This document shows positions 1 to 7,841 of a stretch of 53,553 nt of DNA, in pieces. Origin of the DNA: Bacteroidales bacterium (GTDB lineage: Bacteria > Bacteroidota > Bacteroidia > Bacteroidales > F082); the NCBI GenBank assembly GCA_017428285.1, contig JAFRRE010000018.1:1-53553 (forward strand). The letters are read 5' to 3'. The translations under genes were made by a program, and so were the position numbers. Each line of letters begins with the position of its first letter. Position 1 is the first letter of the stretch. The notes beneath the pieces are model-generated. The model made no database searches, had not been told where the DNA came from, and saw only the letters and a list, made by a program, of their open reading frames with translations.

Positions 1-462
1 TACGGTTAGCGCCAAATAGGCAAATCCGCAAAGGAGTAGGACGATGCCTTCCATCCAGTTGACATCGACGACGGCGTCTTTGCTCATGAAAAAGTCGTTG
101 GCCATCAAGGCGATGATGAGGGTGGCGAAAAAACCTACGGGGATGTCGCGGCGGATGGAAACGCGGCTCACATCGATGGGCCAGATGAGCGAACTCACGC
201 CCAAAATGAGCAGGATGTTCATCGTGTTGCTCCCGATGATGTTGCCGATGGCCAAGCCTGGGCTGCCCTTGATACACGAAAACACGTTGACAATCATCTC
301 AGGCAGCGAGGTGCCGAAGGCTACGATGGTGAGGCCAATGATGAGCGGTGATAATTTCGCACGAATGCCCACGCTGGTGGCCCCGTTGACAAGCCAATTG
401 GCACCTAGAATCAAGGCAACGAAGCCGAGGATGAGTAATAATAAAGGTATTAGAGAATCCAT
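1..462 (-). CDS. calcium/sodium antiporter, N-terminal part (truncated by window edge)
   Basis: A frame open from an ATG at 462 to the window edge gives 154 residues of a hydrophobic protein. It carries the alpha-1 repeat signatures of the CaCA superfamily: GLTIVAFGTSLPE around residues 52-64, then GNIIGSNTMNI around 79-89. These segments hold the acidic and polar residues that bind cations in Na+/Ca2+ exchangers (YrbG type). The protein should sit in the inner membrane and extrude Ca2+ against Na+ or K+. The C-terminal half, with the alpha-2 repeat, lies outside the window. It lies downstream of yggS on the same strand, with a palindromic repeat between them. The family call is firm; the ion specificity is inferred. 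Confidence 0.9.
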   Translation of the reverse strand, partial: MDSLIPLLLLILGFVALILGANWLVNGATSVGIRAKLSPLIIGLTIVAFGTSLPEMIVNVFSCIKGSPGLAIGNIIGSNTMNILLILGVSSLIWPIDVSRVSIRRDIPVGFFATLIIALMANDFFMSKDAVVDVNWMEGIVLLLCGFAYLALTV

Positions 463-476
463 TTCTTTTGGTAGCG

Positions 477-541
477 GCGTTTCGACAGGCTCAACGACCT
501 TCGCTTTTTGGCAAGGTCCCTGAGCTTGTCGAAGGGCCGAT
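477..541. repeat. dispersed palindromic repeat, TTCGACA(G/A)GCTCA family, copy 1
   Basis: TTCGACAGGCTCA (481-493) is mirrored by TGAGCTTGTCGAA (521-533) with one mismatch, and inner GACCTT/AAGGTC arms lengthen the stem. Further copies lie at 44122-44203, 45668-45745 and 52011-52086. All are intergenic, which suggests a REP-like mobile palindrome or an exapted terminator. Confidence 0.8.
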
Positions 542-548
542 TCATATA

Positions 549-1220
549 TTAAACGTTATAATGTCTCGCTCCAAATATCTTGCTTCCCACACGCACCAAA
601 GTTGCGCCTTCCTCAACAGCAATCGGATAGTCGTCCGACATGCCCATCGAAATCTCCTTGAACTGCGACTGATTAGCAAAATACTCTTTTTTAAGCGTAT
701 CAAATATGTCTTTCAAATGTTTGAATTCCTTGCGGACTTCGGCCTTGTCATCAGTGAAAGTGGCCATGCCCATTACACCACAGATACGTATGTTCTGCAT
801 CTGTTTGAACGCTTCTGAATCAAGCAATTGGCGAGCTTCATCCATATCGAGGCCAAATTTGGTTTCCTCCTGAGCGATGTGGAATTGCAACAGGCAATCC
901 ACCACACGGTCATGCTTCTTGGCTTCCTTGTTGACGCCTTCCAACAGGTTAGCCGAGTCTATACTATGGATGAGCGTGACAAATGGGATGATGTATTTGA
1001 TTTTGTTGGTCTGCAAATGGCCGATGAAGTGCCACTGGATATCTTGCGGCAGCACTTCATGCTTATCGCGCATCTCAAGAGCGTGGTTTTCGCCGAAAAT
1101 ACGTTGGCCTGCGTCGTAAGCTTCTTGCAAGTCACTGACAGGCTTGGTTTTGCTGACAGCTACCAAAGTCACTGACTCGGGCAGCGTCGCCCTAATTTTT
1201 TTCAAGTTTTCCTTAATCAT
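549..1220 (-). CDS. yggS: YggS family pyridoxal-phosphate homeostasis protein
   Basis: The 223-aa protein matches the PLPBP/YggS family in length. It has the PLP-lysine segment VAVSKTKP near residue 25, the HFIGHLQTNK motif, and a C-terminal glycine-rich phosphate-binding segment ending VRVGSKIFGAR. Family members bind PLP in a fold-type III barrel without a known catalytic reaction and buffer the cellular PLP pool. The frame extends 24 codons upstream, but the ATG at 1220 gives the usual N-terminus (MIKENLKKIR) and places a TATTTTTG box 23 nt upstream. It is divergent from ffh. Confidence 0.93.
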   Translation of the reverse strand: MIKENLKKIRATLPESVTLVAVSKTKPVSDLQEAYDAGQRIFGENHALEMRDKHEVLPQDIQWHFIGHLQTNKIKYIIPFVTLIHSIDSANLLEGVNKEAKKHDRVVDCLLQFHIAQEETKFGLDMDEARQLLDSEAFKQMQNIRICGVMGMATFTDDKAEVRKEFKHLKDIFDTLKKEYFANQSQFKEISMGMSDDYPIAVEEGATLVRVGSKIFGARHYNV

Positions 1221-1242
1221 AGCTTTATGATTTAAAAACGTG

Positions 1243-1250
1243 CAAAAATA
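1243..1250 (-). promoter_or_regulatory. Bacteroidetes-type -7 box for yggS
   Basis: On the minus strand this reads TATTTTTG, matching TAnnTTTG, 23 nt before the chosen yggS start. I see no clear -33 TTTG at the usual distance. Confidence 0.45.
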
Positions 1251-1280
1251 CTGAAAATCTAATTGCAAGCATCCATTCCA

Positions 1281-1313
1281 ACAATTAAACAATTAAACAA
1301 CTCAACAATCAAC
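1281..1313 (+). repeat. AACAATTAAAC low-complexity repeat upstream of ffh
   Basis: Two direct ACAATTAA units followed by AACTCAACAATCAAC. Closely similar blocks precede hsp20 (14434-14469) and pyrI (52089-52126), each within about 40 nt of the start codon. Confidence 0.6.
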
Positions 1314-1322
1314 ATAAATTCC

Positions 1323-1330
1323 TATCTTTG
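1323..1330 (+). promoter_or_regulatory. -7 box for ffh
   Basis: TATCTTTG, a perfect TAnnTTTG match, 21 nt upstream of the ffh ATG. The -33 region is occupied by the AACAATTAAAC repeat and has no TTTG. Confidence 0.6.
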
Positions 1331-1350
1331 CGCCCAAATTTCGAAGAATT

Positions 1351-2685
1351 ATGTTTGAAGGTTTAAGCGAAAAACTAGAACGTTCGTTCAAAGTCCTTAA
1401 GGGACAGGCTTATATCACTGAGGTGAATATTGCCGACACGATGAAGGAAATCCGTCGCGCCCTCTTGGATGCCGACGTCAGCTATAAGATTGCCAAGGAT
1501 GTCACCAACAATATCAAGGAGAAGGCTCTGGGCCAGGAGATTCTCACTTCGGTGAAGCCAGGTGAGATGATGGTCAAGATCGTGCATGATGAGTTGGCCG
1601 AATTGATGGGCGGTGAGGCCGTCGACATTAACCTGAAGGGTCAGCCGAGCATCATCTTGATTGCAGGTCTGCAAGGTTCGGGTAAAACCACTTTCTCTGC
1701 CAAGTTGGCCTCTTATCTGAAACGCAAACGCAGCAAGCAAGTCTTGTTGGTGGCTGGCGACGTGTACCGTCCTGCTGCTATCGAACAATTGAAAGTATTG
1801 GGACAACAGGTTGAGGTTGAAGTGTACAGTGAAGATGGCAACAAAAACCCCGTGCAGATTGCACAAAACGCCATCAACCACGCCCGTAATCAAGGCAAGA
1901 ACGTGGTCATTATCGATACCGCCGGTCGTCTGGCCGTCGACGAAGAGATGATGAACGAGATTGCCAACATCAAGGAAACGGTTCATCCGCACGAGACCTT
2001 GTTTGTGGTGGACTCCATGACAGGTCAGGATGCCGTGAACACGGCCAAGGCCTTCAATGATCGCTTGGACTTCGACGGTGTTGTGCTCACCAAGTTGGAC
2101 GGTGACACCCGTGGCGGTGCTGCCCTTACCATCCGCACAGTGGTGGAGAAACCCATCAAGTTCGTCGGTATCGGCGAGAAGATGGATGCTCTCGATGTGT
2201 TCCACCCCAAGCGCATGGCCGACCGTATCCTCGGCATGGGCGACATCGTCTCTCTCGTGGAACGTGCCCAAGAGCAGTTCGATGAAGAGGAAGCCCGCAA
2301 GTTACAGAAGAAACTCGCCAAGAACGAGTTCAACTATAACGACTTCCTGAAGCAAATCCAGCAAATAAAGAAGATGGGTAACCTGAAGGACTTGGCCAGC
2401 ATGATTCCTGGCATGGACAAGGCCTTGAAAGGCGAAGAAATCGACGACGACGCCTTCAAGAGCATCGAGGCCATCATCTATTCGATGACTCCTGCCGAGC
2501 GCGAGAACCCGAAATTGCTTAACGGCACGCGTCGTAAGCGTATTGCCGACGGAAGCGGCACCAGCATCGTTGAGGTGAACCGTCTCGTTAAGCAGTTCGA
2601 GGAGACCTCGAAGATGATGCGCATGATGACCACCGGTGGAGGCAAGAAGCTTATGCGCATGGCGGGGAACATGAAACGCCGCTAA
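1351..2685 (+). CDS. ffh: signal recognition particle protein Ffh (SRP54)
   Basis: The 444-aa protein has full Ffh architecture. The N-terminal helical domain covers about 1-90. The G domain holds P-loop GLQGSGKTT near residue 108, DTAGR, and TKLDGDTRGG. The methionine-rich M domain runs from about 330 and ends in MMRMMTTGGG plus a basic tail. It is the SRP GTPase: with 4.5S RNA it binds signal sequences emerging from ribosomes and docks on FtsY at the inner membrane. It stands alone here, with folD 36 nt downstream on the same strand. Confidence 0.98.
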   Translation: MFEGLSEKLERSFKVLKGQAYITEVNIADTMKEIRRALLDADVSYKIAKDVTNNIKEKALGQEILTSVKPGEMMVKIVHDELAELMGGEAVDINLKGQPSIILIAGLQGSGKTTFSAKLASYLKRKRSKQVLLVAGDVYRPAAIEQLKVLGQQVEVEVYSEDGNKNPVQIAQNAINHARNQGKNVVIIDTAGRLAVDEEMMNEIANIKETVHPHETLFVVDSMTGQDAVNTAKAFNDRLDFDGVVLTKLDGDTRGGAALTIRTVVEKPIKFVGIGEKMDALDVFHPKRMADRILGMGDIVSLVERAQEQFDEEEARKLQKKLAKNEFNYNDFLKQIQQIKKMGNLKDLASMIPGMDKALKGEEIDDDAFKSIEAIIYSMTPAERENPKLLNGTRRKRIADGSGTSIVEVNRLVKQFEETSKMMRMMTTGGGKKLMRMAGNMKRR

Positions 2686-2721
2686 TCATAATTCAAGATT
2701 CAAGATTCAAAATTTATAATT

Positions 2722-3603
2722 ATGGATAAGATTATTGATGGTAAAATCATCTCTGAACAGATAAAGAAAGAGATCGCGGCTGAAGTCGCAGACATGATCG
2801 ACCACGGCAAACCCGCTCCGCATCTCGCAGCAGTCATTGTGGGCGATGACGGCGCCAGCAAGACCTACGTGGCATCGAAGGAAAAAGCCTGCCACTCAGT
2901 GGGTATGACTTCATCGGTGTATCGCCTGCCCGTTACGACGACAGAAAAGGAAATGCTCGACATGGTGGCGTTCCTCAACAATGACCCCGAAATCGACGGG
3001 TACATCATCCAACTGCCGCTGCCCAAGCATATCGATGAGAACAAAGTCATCGCCGCCATCAAGCCTGAAAAGGACGTGGACGGCTTCACGAGTATCAACG
3101 CAGGTCGAATGATGCTTGGGTTGCCTTGCTACATTCCCGCCACACCAAACGGCATCATGGAACTCATCAAACGCTCTGGCATTGAGACTGTGGGCAAGAA
3201 TGTGGTTGTATTGGGTCGTTCCAACATCGTGGGCACACCTATGGCGATTTTGATGTCGCGCAAAGGCATCGACTCGACCGTCACTTTGTGCCATAGCCGC
3301 ACCAAGAACCTGCCCGACATCTGCCGCAATGCCGACATCCTTGTGGCCGCCATCGGGAAGCAGGGCTTCGTGACCGCCGACATGGTGAAACCCGGTGCAG
3401 TGGTCATCGACGTGGGCATCCACCGCATTGAAGACCCAACTAGCCCGAAGGGGTACAAAATCATGGGCGACGTAGACTATGATGAAGTTTACAAAGTGGC
3501 CTCCAAAATCACTCCTGTCCCAGGTGGTGTAGGCCCAATGACCATTGTCTCGCTGCTGCAAAACACACTGAAAGCAGCAAAAGGCGAAGTCTATCCGAAA
3601 TAA
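2722..3603 (+). CDS. folD: bifunctional methylene-THF dehydrogenase / methenyl-THF cyclohydrolase FolD
   Basis: The 293-aa protein carries YVASKEKAC, containing the catalytic Tyr and Lys, at about 53-61. It also has the QLPLPKH segment, the Rossmann motif VLGRSNIVGTPMA, and the C-terminal PVPGGVGPMT signature. FolD interconverts 5,10-methylene-THF, methenyl-THF and 10-formyl-THF in the cytosol and feeds purine and formyl-Met synthesis. The short ffh-folD spacer contains three tandem ATTCAAGATT-like units. A strong terminator follows. Confidence 0.98.
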   Translation: MDKIIDGKIISEQIKKEIAAEVADMIDHGKPAPHLAAVIVGDDGASKTYVASKEKACHSVGMTSSVYRLPVTTTEKEMLDMVAFLNNDPEIDGYIIQLPLPKHIDENKVIAAIKPEKDVDGFTSINAGRMMLGLPCYIPATPNGIMELIKRSGIETVGKNVVVLGRSNIVGTPMAILMSRKGIDSTVTLCHSRTKNLPDICRNADILVAAIGKQGFVTADMVKPGAVVIDVGIHRIEDPTSPKGYKIMGDVDYDEVYKVASKITPVPGGVGPMTIVSLLQNTLKAAKGEVYPK

Positions 3604-3622
3604 GCTTTCTTGGTTTTATGAT

Positions 3623-3657
3623 AACGGGATCTCCTTTTCAGGGTCATCCCGTTTTTT
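3623..3657 (+). terminator. intrinsic terminator after folD
   Basis: Stem AACGGGAT (3623-3630) pairs with ATCCCGTT (3646-3653) across a 15-nt loop and runs into a T tract, 20 nt after the folD stop. Confidence 0.85.
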
Positions 3658-3683
3658 ATTGCCAGTAATTCAAGAATTTTACT

Positions 3684-3691
3684 TAGTTTTG
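3684..3691 (+). promoter_or_regulatory. -7 box for the 3713-7037 envelope operon
   Basis: TAGTTTTG matches TAnnTTTG. A TTG at 3659-3661 could act as -33 (22-nt spacer). The first ATG is 22 nt downstream. Confidence 0.5.
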
Positions 3692-3712
3692 CATCTTTTA
3701 GATAAAGGGAAT

Positions 3713-4636
3713 ATGAAAAAAGGATTGCTTATCACACTATTGTTGTTGTCGCTTGCCACATGGACAAAAGCGCAAGAGGAAGGTACGGCGGACTTCTCGC
3801 CTTTGTTCTTTCCACAACTCAAGGCCGAATTGCCTAAAGAGGTGAACGAAACCTCAGGGCTTTTCTTCCACAACGGTCGCCTATGGACGCACAACGACAG
3901 CGGCGGCAAACCGATTTTGTACGCCCTCGACACGACTTCTTTTGAAGTGGTGCAAAAGATTACGCTCTCCAATGCAAAAAACAAGGACTGGGAGGATATC
4001 TGCACCGATGGTGAAATGGTCTATATTGGCGACTTCGGCAACAATAAAGGCAGCCGTAAGAACTTGAGAATCTACACTTTCCCAATATCAAGCATTCCCA
4101 AGGAAGGCGACACCACCCTTGTTGTGGACTCCATTAGATTCCGTTTTGGCGACCAGACAGACTTCAAACACATAAAACACGAGCACGACTTCGATTGCGA
4201 GGCCATGTTTGCAACGGATGACTATCTTTATCTTTTCAGCAAAGGCTGGGCTACGGGTACAACGCGTCTATACCGACTCTCAAAAACGACAGGAAACCAA
4301 GTGGCGGAGGTGGTCAACGGCTTTGACTCACAAGGGCTAATCACGGGTGCCGATTATGACAGAGAGAGTCGCATATTAGTCGTTGTAGGCTATGTGAAGA
4401 CCCTTTGGAAGCCTTTTATGTACATTATCTTTGACTTCGATGAGGCAGGTGTGAAACTCTCGAACCGCCGTATTGAGATGCCCCAACTAGCTGGTGCACA
4501 AGTCGAGGGCATTTGCTTCTTCGAGGATGGGCAATGTTACGTTACAGCTGAGACTTCTCCGACCATAACGTCAAAGGTTTTTGTGGTCGATTTCCGCAAA
4601 TGGATAGAAAAATCGCTTAAAAACGAGAAGGAATGA
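3713..4636 (+). CDS. secreted beta-propeller-like protein of unknown function
   Basis: A 307-aa protein with a clear Sec signal peptide: MKKG, a leucine-rich core, then a cut after TKA or KAQ. The frame extends 18 codons upstream, but the ATG at 3713 gives the proper signal sequence. The mature part has blade-like strand repeats (ETSGLFFHNGRLWTHND, WEDICTDGEMVYIGDFG, EGICFFEDGQCYVTAE), suggesting a six- or seven-bladed propeller of the SdiA-regulated/phytase-like kind. No catalytic residues can be assigned. Its stop overlaps the next start by four bases (ATGA), so it is probably translationally coupled to the OmpA-family gene. Function is unknown. Confidence 0.75.
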   Translation: MKKGLLITLLLLSLATWTKAQEEGTADFSPLFFPQLKAELPKEVNETSGLFFHNGRLWTHNDSGGKPILYALDTTSFEVVQKITLSNAKNKDWEDICTDGEMVYIGDFGNNKGSRKNLRIYTFPISSIPKEGDTTLVVDSIRFRFGDQTDFKHIKHEHDFDCEAMFATDDYLYLFSKGWATGTTRLYRLSKTTGNQVAEVVNGFDSQGLITGADYDRESRILVVVGYVKTLWKPFMYIIFDFDEAGVKLSNRRIEMPQLAGAQVEGICFFEDGQCYVTAETSPTITSKVFVVDFRKWIEKSLKNEKE

Positions 4637-6282
4637 AACGCATTGCCATCATCTTGTTGTTTATAGCGCTGAGTGTTACGGCATTTGCCCAGCATCCGAA
4701 GAAAGCGGTGAAAGCCTACGAGTCGGCGGAAAAAGCATTCCAGAAACGCGATTACCAGAAAGCCCATCGAGAGCTGCTGAAAGCCGTACTGGCCGACCCG
4801 AACTATGCCGAAGCCTGGCTTCTGGAGGGTGAAGTCGGGATGGAGATGGAAGACTACGACTTGGCTATGCTAGGTTACGAAAACGCTTTGTCAACTGATT
4901 CGCTGCTATTTCCGCCTGCGGCCATCACCTTGGCACGTCTATACGACACTCGCGGCAACTATAAGCGAGAGATTGCCTTGCTACGATGGTATCTATCGAA
5001 AGGTTTCGGCCATACTGCCAATGACGCTACGGCTTACGAGCTATTGGCAAAAGCTTCATTCCGCGACTGGGCGGTGAGTCATCCTGTCGCCTTTGAGCCT
5101 GAAAATCTTGGGGCAGCGGTCAATTCGAGCCACGACGAATATGTGAATATGCTATCGTTCGATGGCACACAACTCTTGTTTACGCGCAAGATGCCATTGG
5201 ACAACAACTACCAGAAAGAGTTCCTTTTCGTATCCCATCTAGAAAACGAGCAATGGACCGAACCTCAACCACTTGCCTTTTCCAACTTCCCACAAGAGGT
5301 CGACCCGGGCGCAGCTTTCATCTCTGCCGACGGGAAGAAACTCTACTTGACAGGCTGTGGTTGGAGCCGCGACAGCAGCTGCGACATTTATGTATCGGAA
5401 TTGAAAGACAATCGATGGGCCATGCCACGACGTTTGTCAGAAGGCATCAACACGAGGAGTTGGGAGTCGCAACCATGCGTGAGCAGCGATGGCAAGGAAC
5501 TCTATTTTGTGTCGCGCCGCTCGGGTCAGGCTGACATTTATTGCAGCAAACGTAATACAGACGGCACTTGGAGTGAGCCACAAAACATAGGCGGTCCTAT
5601 CAATACAAAAGGCACTGAAATGGCACCTTTCCTGCACCCTGACGGGCATACGCTCTACTTCTCATCCGACACGCATATCGGTATGGGCGGCTTTGACCTT
5701 TTCATGAGTCGCAGAGACGATAACGGGCATTGGCAGGAGCCTGTCAATTTAGGTTTCCCCATCAACACCAGCGGTGACGAAATCAACTTCTTCGTGGCTG
5801 CCGATGGCAAAACTGCCTTCATTTCCTCACAGCGCGATGGCGGCAAAGGCGGCTATGACATCTACACCTTTGAACTACCTGAAGAAATCCGCTCAGACTC
5901 TGCCAATTATTTAGCTACTGTGGATGTGGTGGAACTGGTTCCAGGCGATGCGGTAATCCTGCAAAACATCCAATTTGAATTCAACAGCGCTGCCTTGACG
6001 GCCGACTCAGAGTCGGGTATCCAGGCATTGACTGCCTTTCTTAAGCGCAATCCCGAATTGAAGGTGGAGCTTGCCGGGCATACCGACAATGTCGGAAGTG
6101 ACAGCTACAATCTGAAACTTTCTTCCGAACGTGCCGAAATCGTTAAACAAGCCTTGGTTGACAATGGAATTGACGCAACCCGACTCACTGCTAAAGGCTA
6201 TGGAGCCACTCAGCCATTAGTCTCTAACGACAGTGAAGAGCACCGTGCAATGAACCGCAGGACTGAGATGGTCGTAAAATGA
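4633..6282 (+). CDS. OmpA-family protein with TPR and PD40 beta-propeller (PorE-like, no CRD)
   Basis: The 549-aa protein has a signal peptide (cut after AFA), then TPR repeats at about 22-135 (AYESAEKAFQKRDYQKAHREL). A PD40/WD40-like propeller follows at about 160-415, with repeated D/SADGKKLYLTG- and DGHTLYFSSD-type blades. The OmpA C-terminal peptidoglycan-binding domain is at about 440-549 (IQFEFNSAAL, AGHTDNVGSDSYN, NRRTEM). This resembles the T9SS accessory PorE/P60-type proteins, but I see no carboxypeptidase-regulatory domain between propeller and OmpA part. It probably tethers an outer-membrane assembly to peptidoglycan. It overlaps both neighbours by ATGA. Confidence 0.88.
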   Translation: MKRIAIILLFIALSVTAFAQHPKKAVKAYESAEKAFQKRDYQKAHRELLKAVLADPNYAEAWLLEGEVGMEMEDYDLAMLGYENALSTDSLLFPPAAITLARLYDTRGNYKREIALLRWYLSKGFGHTANDATAYELLAKASFRDWAVSHPVAFEPENLGAAVNSSHDEYVNMLSFDGTQLLFTRKMPLDNNYQKEFLFVSHLENEQWTEPQPLAFSNFPQEVDPGAAFISADGKKLYLTGCGWSRDSSCDIYVSELKDNRWAMPRRLSEGINTRSWESQPCVSSDGKELYFVSRRSGQADIYCSKRNTDGTWSEPQNIGGPINTKGTEMAPFLHPDGHTLYFSSDTHIGMGGFDLFMSRRDDNGHWQEPVNLGFPINTSGDEINFFVAADGKTAFISSQRDGGKGGYDIYTFELPEEIRSDSANYLATVDVVELVPGDAVILQNIQFEFNSAALTADSESGIQALTAFLKRNPELKVELAGHTDNVGSDSYNLKLSSERAEIVKQALVDNGIDATRLTAKGYGATQPLVSNDSEEHRAMNRRTEMVVK

Positions 6283-7037
6283 AACAAATGACAAACACTA
6301 AACAAGCACATCGTATGAAAGCCAAAACTGTATTAATCGCCCTTGCATCGGTAGTCGTGCTTTCCTCATGCACGAAAACGCCAGAACCAAGTGAGGAATC
6401 TCCTCTCAGTTTTTCCATTTTGGGCGACAGTTATTCTTCTTTCAAAGGCACTGTGGATCCTGAAACCAACGATGTTTGGTGTTACGATACTATAGGAGTG
6501 ACAAATGCCGAGCAGATGTGGTGGCACAAAGTGGCCACGAAGATGGAGTGGACGCTTGACAAGAACAACTCATTCTCCGGTTCTTTGATTTGCAATTATT
6601 GGGATTTCAACGCTGGGTCATACTACAAACCGCATTCTTTCATCAATCGAATGGACAATCTTGGCGACCCTGATGTGATTTTTGTCTTTGGAGGTACCAA
6701 CGATGTTTGGAATGGTGCATATCATGGCGAGTACGTTTATTCTGACTGGACCGAAAGTCAGCTCGAACAGTATAAGCCAGCATTGGCTTATTTGTTTGAG
6801 AATTTGAAACAGCTCTATCCCAAGGCAATCATTTATTTTATGATTGACACATCCCTTACCGGCTTCGATCATACCGGGCAATTATTCGTAGAGTCGGCAC
6901 ATACCATTGCCCGTCATTATGGAATAGATTGTATTGATTTGCATGATATCCACAAAGAATGGGCACATCCCGACGCTAAAGGGCAGAATGATATCGCCGA
7001 ACAGGTGATCGATTATCTCGAATCCGAGTCGGTTTAA
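6279..7037 (+). CDS. SGNH/GDSL hydrolase lipoprotein
   Basis: A 252-aa lipoprotein (lipobox LSSC, Cys31). SGNH blocks are visible: ILGDSYSS with the nucleophile Ser, GGTNDVW (block III), and HPDAKGQNDIAE with the Asp-x-x-His-like C-terminal block in altered order. Such enzymes hydrolyse esters, commonly removing acetyl groups from glycans or lipids. The ATG at 6279 overlaps the upstream stop. An in-frame ATG at 6315 would give a tidier 19-aa lipoprotein signal, so the start is uncertain. It is the last gene of a three-gene operon, and its 3' end overlaps the convergent rhomboid gene by four bases. Confidence 0.85.
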   Translation: MKQMTNTKQAHRMKAKTVLIALASVVVLSSCTKTPEPSEESPLSFSILGDSYSSFKGTVDPETNDVWCYDTIGVTNAEQMWWHKVATKMEWTLDKNNSFSGSLICNYWDFNAGSYYKPHSFINRMDNLGDPDVIFVFGGTNDVWNGAYHGEYVYSDWTESQLEQYKPALAYLFENLKQLYPKAIIYFMIDTSLTGFDHTGQLFVESAHTIARHYGIDCIDLHDIHKEWAHPDAKGQNDIAEQVIDYLESESV

Positions 7038-7768
7038 TGTCTAAAACGGTAACGCACCGTCAGTTCGTCGTTGCTCGGTGTGGGAACATCCCAATAGGGT
7101 TTTTCGGATGTTGAGCCTGTTGAAACATCCGTATTATCTTCGTTTATCTCATCTTCGTCTTCATCATCTTCCCAATGGTATACCTCTTTCTGAGGGCCTT
7201 CCTTGCGCAGGAAAACGGCCAACAGCACCCCTATGATGGCTCCGCTCAGATGGCCTTCCCATGAGATGTTTTGAGGAATGGCCAAAGACGGAATCATGCC
7301 CCAAATAAAGCTACCGTAAAGGAACACCATGATAAGCGAGATGACAATAAGCATGCGGTTGCCACGGATGAATCCGCTCGCGATGAGGAAAAGATTCAAG
7401 CCATAGACAAGCGCACTTGCACCGATATGCGTAGAATCGGGATTGCCGATGCACCACGTAATCAAACCGCTGGCCAGATAGGTGATGAGCATCACTCGGT
7501 TGGCGAGCGTGGGATAACAGTAATACAAGGCCGTGCCCAAAACCAAAATGGGGACAGAATTGGACAGCAGATGTTCCCAGCTGCCATGCAGGAAGGGCAA
7601 AGTGAAAATGCCAATAAGTCCATGTGCAGTATGTGGCGTGATGCCATATCGGCCAAAGTCAATGTTCAGCGATACCTCGATAATCTTCACGGCCCACATC
7701 ACAACCACTATAAGTAATGGTACGATGAGACTACCCAAAAACTTTTGTCTTTCCGCTTTGTTATCCAT
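7034..7768 (-). CDS. rhomboid family intramembrane serine protease
   Basis: A polytopic protein of 244 aa from the ATG at 7768; an ATG at 7786 would add six residues. It holds HGSWEHLLSN (oxyanion-site His/Asn), the GASALVYG nucleophile motif (GxS), and EGHLSGAIIG with the catalytic His in the last core helix. It cleaves transmembrane segments inside the inner membrane; the substrate is unknown. A C-terminal cytosolic tail is strongly acidic (EDDEDEDEINEDN). It converges with the SGNH hydrolase gene. Confidence 0.92.
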   Translation of the reverse strand: MDNKAERQKFLGSLIVPLLIVVVMWAVKIIEVSLNIDFGRYGITPHTAHGLIGIFTLPFLHGSWEHLLSNSVPILVLGTALYYCYPTLANRVMLITYLASGLITWCIGNPDSTHIGASALVYGLNLFLIASGFIRGNRMLIVISLIMVFLYGSFIWGMIPSLAIPQNISWEGHLSGAIIGVLLAVFLRKEGPQKEVYHWEDDEDEDEINEDNTDVSTGSTSEKPYWDVPTPSNDELTVRYRFRH

Positions 7769-7829
7769 GATTTTGAGGCCGTTCAAGAATCATTCCGCGG
7801 GCAAAGGTCGGAAATTTTGACAGATTTTG

Positions 7830-7837
7830 TATTTTTG
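7830..7837 (+). promoter_or_regulatory. -7 box immediately upstream of the DMT gene
   Basis: TATTTTTG ends only four nt before the ATG at 7842. If it is the real promoter, the transcript would begin at or next to the start codon (leaderless or nearly so). Confidence 0.45.
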
Positions 7838-7841
7838 CGGC

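Noticed and set aside
44..523. 159-codon plus-strand frame at the left edge
   Set aside because: Antisense of the truncated antiporter, whose CaCA motifs are clear on the minus strand. The Met/Ser/Thr-rich translation is typical of a shadow frame.
1375..2271. 298-codon minus-strand frame inside ffh
   Set aside because: Antisense shadow of a highly conserved gene; His/Val-rich composition without domain signs.
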